From an uncultured Lachnospiraceae bacterium (GTDB taxonomy: Bacteria > Bacillota > Clostridia > Lachnospirales > Lachnospiraceae): 41,991 bases of DNA. Positions 29,076-36,987 of the stretch are shown here, one piece after another (positions within the stretch are counted from its first letter, which is position 1; the number at the start of each line of letters is the position of its first letter). Position numbers and translations under genes: made by a program. The DNA lies in contig CAJOLA010000004.1 of the NCBI GenBank assembly GCA_905235275.1, forward strand, positions 1 through 41,991, read 5' to 3'. The notes beneath the pieces are model-generated. The model ran no database searches and had not been told where the DNA came from. It was given only the letters and a program-made list of their open reading frames with translations.

Positions 29076-30623
29076 TTACTCAGATGACTTAGCCGTGGTC
29101 TTCTTTGCGGTTGTTTTTTTAGCCGTAGTTTTCTTGGCTGTAGTCTTCTTAGCTGTTGTAGTCTTCTTAGCAGCCGTTGTCTTCTTAGCTGTTGTTGTCT
29201 TTTTAGCAGCTGTTGTCTTCTTTGCTGCCGTAGTCTTCTTAGCTGCAGTAGTCTTCTTGGCCGGCTTCTTCTCCTCGCCGTCTTTTTCGTCGGAATCCTT
29301 AGCTGTCGCGCTCTTGGAAGCAGATTCCTTTTTCTTCTCTGTCTCGATGGCTTCTTTTACGATAAGCTCGATGGCCTTACGTATGGAAACATCATTTCTG
29401 ATATCCTCTTTGCCTTCGTCGCCCACTGCCACTTCAAAGTCTTCAAGGTCTAACTGATAGCTCTCAGCCGCCTTTTTCATCTCTTCAATAAACTCTTCGT
29501 CTGAAACTTTAATGCCCTCTGCTTTAGCGATGGCTTCAAGGATAAGTCTCTGCTGAATTCTCTTGGTAGCCTCAGGCTTAAGATCTTCGATGAACTTCTC
29601 CGGAGTAATTCCCATGTACTGAAGATACTGCTCAAAGCTCATTCCCTGCTGCTGAATGTTTCTCTGAACGTCTCCCGCCATACGGTTAGCCTGTGTCTCA
29701 ATCATAGGCACCGGAATATCAATCTCGGTATCACCGATGATTACTTCAAGAATCTCTCTTTCTTTTGTATTCTTGGCCTGTGTTTCCTTATTCTTCTTAA
29801 GGTCATTTTTGATTGACTCTTTATATTCGGCAAGATTATCAAATCCGTTATCAACGGCGAAATCATCGTCTAACTCAGGAAGACGTCTCTCTTTAATCTC
29901 TTTTAATGTTACGTGGAATACGGCATCCTTACCCTTAAGAGCATCTGCGTGATACTCCTCAGGGAACTTAACCTTAACATCCTTTTCTTCGCCAACCTTC
30001 ATACCGACTACCTGATCTTCAAAGTTGTCGATAAATGTATGAGAACCGAGTGTTAAAGGATAATCTTTTCCGGTTCCGCCTTCGAAAGGAACTCCGTCGA
30101 TTGTTCCTTCAAAATCAATGGTTGTAACATCCTTATCCTGAGCAGGTCTGTCAGTAACCTCAACAATTCTTGCGTTTGTATTGCGGACCTTTTCAATCTC
30201 TTCGTCCACTTCCTTGTCGGTTACTTCAGTGTCATATTTGGATATCTCAACGCCCTTGTATTTGCCAAGCTTAACTTCAGGCTTAACTGCAACCTCTGCG
30301 GTAAATACAAGAGGGTTCTCCTCATCCATCTTTACAACCTTAAGTGTCGGCTTTGATACGATATCAAGATCGCTCTCTGCTACAGCCTTCTCATAAAGCT
30401 CCGGAACAATCTCGTCCACTGCATCATTGTGGAAGAAGTTCTTACCGTACATCTTCTCAATGATCTGACGAGGTGCCTTACCCTTTCTGAATCCGGGAAT
30501 GCTTAATCTTCCCTTATTCTTCTCGTATGCTCTTGCAACGCCCTTCTCGAACTCCTCTGCGGTAGCTTCGATGATAAGGCGATACATATTCTTTTCACCC
30601 ATTTGTTCGACTTTTACTTCCAT
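29076..30623 (-). CDS. tig: Trigger factor with long Lys/Thr/Ala-rich C-terminal tail
   Basis: GFRKGKAPRQIIEKMYG ribosome-binding signature, PPIase domain; C-terminal KKPAKKTTAAKKTTAAKKTT... tail. Confidence 0.96.
   Translation of the reverse strand: MEVKVEQMGEKNMYRLIIEATAEEFEKGVARAYEKNKGRLSIPGFRKGKAPRQIIEKMYGKNFFHNDAVDEIVPELYEKAVAESDLDIVSKPTLKVVKMDEENPLVFTAEVAVKPEVKLGKYKGVEISKYDTEVTDKEVDEEIEKVRNTNARIVEVTDRPAQDKDVTTIDFEGTIDGVPFEGGTGKDYPLTLGSHTFIDNFEDQVVGMKVGEEKDVKVKFPEEYHADALKGKDAVFHVTLKEIKERRLPELDDDFAVDNGFDNLAEYKESIKNDLKKNKETQAKNTKEREILEVIIGDTEIDIPVPMIETQANRMAGDVQRNIQQQGMSFEQYLQYMGITPEKFIEDLKPEATKRIQQRLILEAIAKAEGIKVSDEEFIEEMKKAAESYQLDLEDFEVAVGDEGKEDIRNDVSIRKAIELIVKEAIETEKKKESASKSATAKDSDEKDGEEKKPAKKTTAAKKTTAAKKTTAAKKTTTAKKTTAAKKTTTAKKTTAKKTTAKKTTAKKTTAKSSE
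29079..29270 (-). repeat. Degenerate 12-18 nt coding repeats encoding (A)AKKTT(T) units
   Basis: Ten KKTT units in 64 codons at the tig 3' end. Confidence 0.9.
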
Positions 30624-30728
30624 TGTAGCGAACGTCCTCCTTGAATTTTAAGTGTATCAAACGTATAAAGTTAACGTATTTGTGTATTGTATCATAACTG
30701 TCAGATTTCCACAAATAAAAAAGGGAAA

Positions 30729-31676
30729 TTATGATTTTGCGTATTCTTTGTAAATATTTATGTGATCTTCGCACATCTGACGGCTGTTGGGCGCAAAAAG
30801 AGTCACAAGAATATACTTATGTCCGTCTTTTTCGGCCTCGGTCACCATGCATACCTTGGCTTCCCCGGTATATCCGGTCTTTCCGGCAGTAATCTTGAAT
30901 CCGCCCATATCCACTCCTTCCATATATGCGAAGGTATGGCTCCACATCTCAAGCCCTTCGGGATGCTGCTCGGTATTCCCGGTCTTATGATAAGCGGTTC
31001 CAAGCACCTCACGCCCCGTCTTATTATCAAGGGCGTATCCGAAGATAATGGCTATATCAAGCGCCGTCGAATAATTATTCTTATTATGCAGACCGCTGCT
31101 TTCCCTGAATCTCGAATCGAAAAGCCCCATCTTGGCAGCCTCAAGATTCATAAGCACGGAGAAGTTTTCTTTATTCCCGCCGACCACCTTCTCGATGCCG
31201 ACTGCCCCGTCAGCGCCCGAAGGCAGTATCAGACCGTAAAGCAATTCTTTAAACGGTACCTTCTCTCCCGCCGCAAAGCCCGCAAGAGATGCCTCCCTTG
31301 CATAAAGCTCCGATAACTCCCCGTCGCTTAGCTGTCCCTGAATGTCGGTTTTTTCGACGAAATCAAGAGCCGTTATAAGCGTAAGCACCTTGGTAAGCGA
31401 TGCGGGATATACCCTTCTTAGCGCACCCTTGCCGGCAAGAACCGTGTTCGTCTCCTCATCAAGAAGCACGGCGTATTCGGACGAAATATTTTCAAGCTTT
31501 CTGTATTTATCGGACATTACGGGAAGACTGCGGAAATTCAAAACGGTAGATTCTTTGTTTACCACGGTAATCTCTTTTTCATCCGCATGTGCGTTTGGTA
31601 TCAGGTTCAGAAAAAGAACCGATATGCCCGAAATAATAAGAGCCTTTTTTAAGGCTTTAAGTTTATTTGCGTTCAT
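30729..31676 (-). CDS. D-alanyl-D-alanine carboxypeptidase (PBP5/DacA-like)
   Basis: SLTK, SGLHNKNNYS and KTGYTGEA penicillin-binding motifs; N-terminal signal sequence. Confidence 0.9.
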   Translation of the reverse strand: MNANKLKALKKALIISGISVLFLNLIPNAHADEKEITVVNKESTVLNFRSLPVMSDKYRKLENISSEYAVLLDEETNTVLAGKGALRRVYPASLTKVLTLITALDFVEKTDIQGQLSDGELSELYAREASLAGFAAGEKVPFKELLYGLILPSGADGAVGIEKVVGGNKENFSVLMNLEAAKMGLFDSRFRESSGLHNKNNYSTALDIAIIFGYALDNKTGREVLGTAYHKTGNTEQHPEGLEMWSHTFAYMEGVDMGGFKITAGKTGYTGEAKVCMVTEAEKDGHKYILVTLFAPNSRQMCEDHINIYKEYAKS

Positions 31677-31682
31677 AAATCA

Positions 31683-32240
31683 TCACTTATCTATATACTG
31701 TATGTCTACTCCAAGCTTTTCCGCTTCTTCTTCACCGATAAGAACGCCTGTAAGAGCAAGTCCGAGATCAATTGCGGTTCCCATTCCTCTTGCGGTAAAT
31801 ATATTGCCGTCAACCACCACTCTTGCGGGAGCTTTTAAAACCTTTGCTCCCGTAAGAGCCTTTTCAAATCCCGGGAAGCATGTGGCGTTTTTGCCCTTGA
31901 GCAGGCCCCAATGTCCGAGCACACTTGGTGCCGCACATATTGCCGCAATCACTTTGCCCGCATCATTATGCTCCAAAACGACCTCTTTTAAATCCTTCAT
32001 CTCTTCAAAATCAAGAGATCCCGGACCGCCCGGAAGAAATACGGCGTCAGCCTCTTCGGATGCCTTGTCAAAAAGTCTGTCGGCTTTAACGATAATATCC
32101 TGGGCACTCTTTACGTTTAAATCACCCGTTACGGATACCGTATCTACCTCCACTCCCGCTCTTCTTAAGATGTCAACAACGGCAAGCGCTTCCACCGTCT
32201 CAAACCCTTCAGTCAGGTAAGCATTTACTTTCATCTTCAA
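31683..32240 (-). CDS. DJ-1/PfpI family protein
   Basis: VNAYLTEGFETVEALAVVDILRRAGVEVDTVSV; AAICAAPSVLG nucleophile elbow. Confidence 0.92.
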   Translation of the reverse strand: MKMKVNAYLTEGFETVEALAVVDILRRAGVEVDTVSVTGDLNVKSAQDIIVKADRLFDKASEEADAVFLPGGPGSLDFEEMKDLKEVVLEHNDAGKVIAAICAAPSVLGHWGLLKGKNATCFPGFEKALTGAKVLKAPARVVVDGNIFTARGMGTAIDLGLALTGVLIGEEEAEKLGVDIQYIDK

Positions 32241-32289
32241 TACTCCTTTCGATATAAGATGACTTTATTGCCTTTTATTATACAGTCAG

Positions 32290-32317
32290 TTGCTAAAAAA
32301 ATAAAATTAAATATAAT
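32290..32317 (+). promoter_or_regulatory. Putative promoter for mnmA: TTGCTA-N16-TATAAT
   Basis: -35 32290-32295, spacer 16, consensus -10 32312-32317. Confidence 0.65.
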
Positions 32318-32346
32318 TATCATTAACTATAAACGGAGTATATGAC

Positions 32347-33420
32347 ATGGATAAAAAAGTATTAGTGGCAATGAGCGGCGGAGTGGATTCAAGCGTTACC
32401 GCCCTTCTTATAAAACAGGCGGGATATGAATGCATGGGTGCAACCATGAATCTGTTCCAAAATGAAGATATCGGAATCTCCCTTGAAAAGACCTGCTGCT
32501 CTGCGGCAGACATTAAGGATGCCGAGAGCGTCTGCGAAAGGATAGGCATCGATTTCAGAGTCTTTAATCTTCAGGAAAAATTCAAAGAAAACGTAATCGA
32601 CAGATTTATAAGCGCCTATGAAAACGGTGCAACCCCGAACCCCTGCATCGACTGCAACAGATATTTAAAATTCGGGCGGTTATTCGAGAGGGCGCAGTCC
32701 CTCGGATTTGACTGCGTTGCCACCGGTCATTATGCACGCATCGAATTCAACGACGAAACCGGCAGATGGAATCTTAAAAAATCCAAGGATTTACGAAAGG
32801 ACCAGACATACGTCCTATATTCCATGACTCAGGATATGCTCAGTCGCACCGTTCTTCCGCTCGGCTCTCTTACAAAAGATGAGGTAAGGGAAATCGCTGC
32901 CAAAAACGGATTTACGAATGCAAAAAAAGCCGAAAGCCAGGATATCTGCTTTGTAAAAGGGCAAAGCTACGCGGATTTTATAGAATTTTATACCGGAAAG
33001 CATTATCCGCCCGGCGACTTCATCGACACCGCGGGGAATGTCCTCGGCAGGCACAACGGTCTCATCCGCTACACCATCGGTCAGAGAAAGGGGCTTGGCA
33101 TCTCTTTCGGTGAACCGATGTATGTATATGACAAGGACCCCGTAACCAATACCGTTACTCTTGCAAGAGATGACGAGCTCTTTTCAAAAGAGCTTGATGC
33201 AACCGACATTAATCTCATAAGCGTTGATGAGATAAAAGACGGTATGCGTGTAAATGCGCGTTCAAGATACAATCAAAAAGAGCAGCCTGCGATTGTTACG
33301 CAAACTGCTCCGGATTCTTTTCATGTGATATTCGACGAACCCCAACGCGCCTTTGCCGGGGGGCAGGCCGTCGTGCTTTATGACAAAGATACGGTGGTCG
33401 GCGGCGGAACAATCATTTAA
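32347..33420 (+). CDS. mnmA: tRNA-specific 2-thiouridylase MnmA
   Basis: VAMSGGVDSSVTALLI, NPCIDCNRYLKFG, CVATGHYARI, KAESQDICFV. Confidence 0.96.
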   Translation: MDKKVLVAMSGGVDSSVTALLIKQAGYECMGATMNLFQNEDIGISLEKTCCSAADIKDAESVCERIGIDFRVFNLQEKFKENVIDRFISAYENGATPNPCIDCNRYLKFGRLFERAQSLGFDCVATGHYARIEFNDETGRWNLKKSKDLRKDQTYVLYSMTQDMLSRTVLPLGSLTKDEVREIAAKNGFTNAKKAESQDICFVKGQSYADFIEFYTGKHYPPGDFIDTAGNVLGRHNGLIRYTIGQRKGLGISFGEPMYVYDKDPVTNTVTLARDDELFSKELDATDINLISVDEIKDGMRVNARSRYNQKEQPAIVTQTAPDSFHVIFDEPQRAFAGGQAVVLYDKDTVVGGGTII

Positions 33421-35015
33421 CCCTCCGTATCATTTACCACAAGCATATCTCCCGTTTTAATAACGATATCCCCGCTCGGGATTATAACCTCTTCACCTCT
33501 CCGAACCATGATGATCAGTCCCTGATCTTCTCTCGGTATCTCGGAGAGTTTTTTATTTTCATAATCATCGCCTGCTTTTACGATGATTTCGGAAAGCTCT
33601 ATTCCGTCGACATTACCCGGCGTCGCTGCGCTAAGAATTATCTTATCTCCGGATTTAATGACAGTCGTGCCGCTTGGCGCGATTCGCTCGGCGCCTCTCA
33701 TTAAAAGCACGACTATGGTCTCGGGCGGAAGCACTATGTCTTTAAGGCTTTTTCCCTCCCATACGTGTCCCTCAGGGATCTCGAACTGTATGAACTGCAC
33801 CGGCATCTCTTCGGAGTAGTCCGTAAACGTCTTCATGACATTTTCATCTTCGTCTATCATTCCCAGCTTGTCTGCCACCATCGGCAAAAGCGTACCCTGC
33901 AGCGATATCGAAACAAGCACTATAAAGAATGCTATATAGAAAATGTTATTTTGCGTCGTCGCCCCAAGAAGCACAGATATCGCAAAAACTATCGATGACG
34001 CTCCCCTAAGTCCCGACCATGACACGAGAAGTATCTGTCTTACTTTTGCCTTGAACGGCGCAAGAAGCGCAAATGCCGTTGCGGGACGCGCTATAAATGT
34101 CATAAAGAGCGCGATTATTATTCCCGGAACGAATACTGTCGGAAACATCGATGGCTCCGACAATAATCCGAGAAGGAAAAATACAAGCATCTGTGCCGCT
34201 GCCGTGAATCCGTCAAAAAAGTGTACTATCTCGGACTTGTCATGAATTCTCGTATTCCCAAGCACCATACCTACTATGTAGGTACTTAAGTACCCGTTAC
34301 CGCCGACAGCCGAAGGTATCGCGTATGCCGCAACGGCTATACCCGCGATTGCAATCATGTTGAAGCCGTCCCCCAGACTCCTTGCTTTTTTAAGGACCAT
34401 TCGCGAAACAATGGCAATACCGAATCCTATCGCAAGACCGTATACTATCTGGGCAAATACCATGTAAAAAATCTCACCGCCGCTGATTCCGCCCTGATAT
34501 ACGGCAAGAAAGATTGCCGTCATCATATACGCAACAGGGTCGTTACTTCCGCTCTCAAGCTCGAGTATGGATGCGGTATTATATTTCAGGTTAAGATTCC
34601 TTGAACGAAGCATCGAAAACACGGATGCTGCATCGGTTGAACTGATAACGGATCCGGTAAGGAAGCTTTCAATCCATGAAAACTGCAAAACGAAGTGCAC
34701 GAATACGGCAACTATGCATGCCGTCATAAGCACACCCACCGTGGACATAAGTATTGACTGCTTCGCCACTTTCTTAGCCTGCTTCCAGTTCGTACCGAAA
34801 CCGCCGTAGAACATAATAAAAATAAGAGCCACGGTACATATCTGTTCCGCAAGCCTGTAGTTACTGAAGCCGATTTTAAAAGGTCCACCCACACCGAAAA
34901 GCATTCCGAGACCTATAAAAGCAAGAAGCGTGGGGATACCCAATTTATTGGTGACTCTGTTCATGAATACACATGCAAAAATCACCACCGAAATTATAAT
35001 CAGATAAAACGCCAT
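33417..35015 (-). CDS. Potassium/proton antiporter, CvrA/NhaP2-like (CPA1 with C-terminal RCK_C repeats); likely start MAFYLIIISVV
   Basis: Multi-TM CPA domain followed by two RCK_C-like segments (IAPSGTTVIKSGDKIIL; IIPSGDIVIKTGDMLVV); SD AAAGGGG before the Met at 35015. Confidence 0.87.
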   Translation of the reverse strand: MAFYLIIISVVIFACVFMNRVTNKLGIPTLLAFIGLGMLFGVGGPFKIGFSNYRLAEQICTVALIFIMFYGGFGTNWKQAKKVAKQSILMSTVGVLMTACIVAVFVHFVLQFSWIESFLTGSVISSTDAASVFSMLRSRNLNLKYNTASILELESGSNDPVAYMMTAIFLAVYQGGISGGEIFYMVFAQIVYGLAIGFGIAIVSRMVLKKARSLGDGFNMIAIAGIAVAAYAIPSAVGGNGYLSTYIVGMVLGNTRIHDKSEIVHFFDGFTAAAQMLVFFLLGLLSEPSMFPTVFVPGIIIALFMTFIARPATAFALLAPFKAKVRQILLVSWSGLRGASSIVFAISVLLGATTQNNIFYIAFFIVLVSISLQGTLLPMVADKLGMIDEDENVMKTFTDYSEEMPVQFIQFEIPEGHVWEGKSLKDIVLPPETIVVLLMRGAERIAPSGTTVIKSGDKIILSAATPGNVDGIELSEIIVKAGDDYENKKLSEIPREDQGLIIMVRRGEEVIIPSGDIVIKTGDMLVVNDTEG

Positions 35016-35064
35016 GACAGCCCCTTTATTCAATCGTAATTTTTTATATATGATAACATGTTTC

Positions 35065-35093
35065 TTGATTATGCGCCTTAAATAACGTAAAAT
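35065..35093 (+). promoter_or_regulatory. Putative promoter for DUF885 gene: TTGATT-N17-TAAAAT
   Basis: -35 35065-35070, spacer 17, -10 35088-35093. Confidence 0.6.
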
Positions 35094-35127
35094 ATACGAA
35101 ATTTTATTATTATACGGAGTTTTTAAT

Positions 35128-36987
35128 ATGAGCAATTCATCAGGGAAAAAATCAAACAGCTTTAGAATAATTGCAATTATACTTCTGATAATCGGAGGGT
35201 CTTTTTTTGCATTTATGCTGGTTATCAGACTTAACCCGTCATTATACAGAAAAATGTTTTTACATGCTTCATCAAGCACCCCCGCGGACTTAGATCCGTC
35301 TCCCGCTTCCACTCAGCCGATTATATCCACTGAAGGCGGAAACGACGATTACAGAAGCTTTATGCTTGATGTTACTGCCGCAGTCATTTCCGAAAGCGGA
35401 TCCGATCTTAACACATCCGTAATTAATCCGGAAAAATACGGTATTAATTCTTCCAAGGTGACGGAATATTTTATAATGAACGATTCCGAAAAAGAAAAGC
35501 TGTGGAACGATTACAGACAAAAGCTTGAGGGATTTGATTATAATTCTCTTTCTTCAAGCCAGCAGCGCTCCTATGACTCCATTAAATTCTATCTGGACAA
35601 CAAAAAATCCATGGAACCGTACGGTCTGTTTTCTTCTGACGTTGTCGGAGATATTTCAGGCCCTTATGCCGTAACAACCGTGTTTACCGAATATCCGATT
35701 AATTCCGAAGTTGACGCGGCCGAATACGTATCCCTCCTTAGGAATATGGATTCATATTTTAAGAAAATCGAAGATGCCGAGAAAAAGCGTTCCGAAGCCG
35801 GCTTTTTCATGCCTGATAATCAGGCAGATAAGTCAATCGATCAACTCTCCAAGATCCGTGAAAATATCGCAGCGGGTTCTTTTAAAGACTCATTTTTGGA
35901 GAGATTAAACAAAACAGATCTTAACGGCGCCGTAAAGGATGAATACATAAAAGAACATGACAAGGCAATAAACGAAGTAATTCTTCCGGGATATGACAGC
36001 CTCATAAAAACGCTCGAATCTCTTAAGGGCACATCCAAATATTCCGGCGGGCTCTGCAATTATCCGAACGGAAAGGAATATTTTGCTTCTCTTATCGAAA
36101 CATATGTGGGAGCCGGAAAGGAAAGTCCGGATGCATATTTTAATCTTATAGATTCTTATCTGGAATCCTTCTACAAAAAGACCGATGAACTCACGGCCCA
36201 AGACCGTAATCTTACAAGACAGATTGACGGATTCTCCCTGGAAAAAGGCACAACGGAAGAGCTCGTAAACGATCTTAAAGAAAAATACAAAAACGACTTT
36301 ACCGAAATTGCCGATTTCCCATATGACATAACACCCGTTGAGGAGAATCTTTCAGAGGACACGAGAGAAGCCTTCTACTCCTCTCCCGCTCTTGACGCAG
36401 GCTTTGGCGGAACATTATACATAAATGAAAAAAAGGCAGCCGAGGATGATAATTACTATGAAACGGTTGCGCATGAATCCTTCCCGGGACACATGTATCA
36501 GACCATGTATATGGCCAATCAGGTAAACAGCGGAAAAGAAGATGTCGTCCGCTACTTCCTGACTCCCAAGGGTTATATCGAAGGATGGGGAATATACTCA
36601 GGATTTTACGCATTTGATTATACCGACGATTACTCCCGTAATCTTGCGGATCTCGTAAAGGCTTTCGAAGAAGGATATATTTGCCTTCTCGGTCGTGCCG
36701 ACTTCATGGTCAACTACTACGGCATGCCGTTTAATGAAGTCAATAATTTCTTTGCCGGATACGGATATGCGACAGAGTCCGTTCAGGAGGTTTATGATTT
36801 TGTAGTTGAATCTCCGGGCGAATATGCCATGTATTGCCTCGGATTCCTCGAAGTAAAAGAAATGCAAAGAAAAGCCATTGACCTGAAAGGCGAATCATAT
36901 ACCGATAAGTCATTCAATGACTTCATGATTCGAACAGGACCAATGGCCTTCTCGGATATAGAAAAACGTATCTATACAATTGAATAA
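35128..36987 (+). CDS. DUF885 family protein, putative membrane-anchored zinc metallopeptidase
   Basis: N-terminal TM segment; VAHESFPGHMYQ (HExxPGH signature of DUF885). Confidence 0.88.
   Translation: MSNSSGKKSNSFRIIAIILLIIGGSFFAFMLVIRLNPSLYRKMFLHASSSTPADLDPSPASTQPIISTEGGNDDYRSFMLDVTAAVISESGSDLNTSVINPEKYGINSSKVTEYFIMNDSEKEKLWNDYRQKLEGFDYNSLSSSQQRSYDSIKFYLDNKKSMEPYGLFSSDVVGDISGPYAVTTVFTEYPINSEVDAAEYVSLLRNMDSYFKKIEDAEKKRSEAGFFMPDNQADKSIDQLSKIRENIAAGSFKDSFLERLNKTDLNGAVKDEYIKEHDKAINEVILPGYDSLIKTLESLKGTSKYSGGLCNYPNGKEYFASLIETYVGAGKESPDAYFNLIDSYLESFYKKTDELTAQDRNLTRQIDGFSLEKGTTEELVNDLKEKYKNDFTEIADFPYDITPVEENLSEDTREAFYSSPALDAGFGGTLYINEKKAAEDDNYYETVAHESFPGHMYQTMYMANQVNSGKEDVVRYFLTPKGYIEGWGIYSGFYAFDYTDDYSRNLADLVKAFEEGYICLLGRADFMVNYYGMPFNEVNNFFAGYGYATESVQEVYDFVVESPGEYAMYCLGFLEVKEMQRKAIDLKGESYTDKSFNDFMIRTGPMAFSDIEKRIYTIE

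Noticed and set aside
29079-29270. Short-period repeats that might suggest a CRISPR-like or satellite array
   Set aside because: Units are 12-18 nt, without unique spacers, fully in frame with tig and explained by the AKKTT protein repeat.
29017-29457. Plus-strand 146-aa ORF with repeated VVFLAVVFLAAVV, resembling a membrane repeat protein
   Set aside because: Exact antisense shadow of the Lys/Thr/Ala-rich tig tail (AAG/ACN/GCN codons read as CTT/GTN/GCN); no independent start signals.
30624-30728. Search for CtsR/HrcA operators upstream of tig-clpP
   Set aside because: Only an extended -10-like TGATACAAT was seen; no CIRCE or CtsR heptad repeat.
31342-32220. Large plus-strand ORF (292 aa) across dacA-like and DJ-1 genes
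   Set aside because: Spans two well-supported minus-strand genes; Ser/Ala/Thr-rich low-complexity translation typical of an antisense frame.
35016-35312. N-terminal extension of the antiporter ORF (MEAGDGSKSAGV...KKLRLNKGAV)
   Set aside because: Overlaps the DUF885 start antisense and its promoter; a normal start with SD and TM segment exists at 35015.
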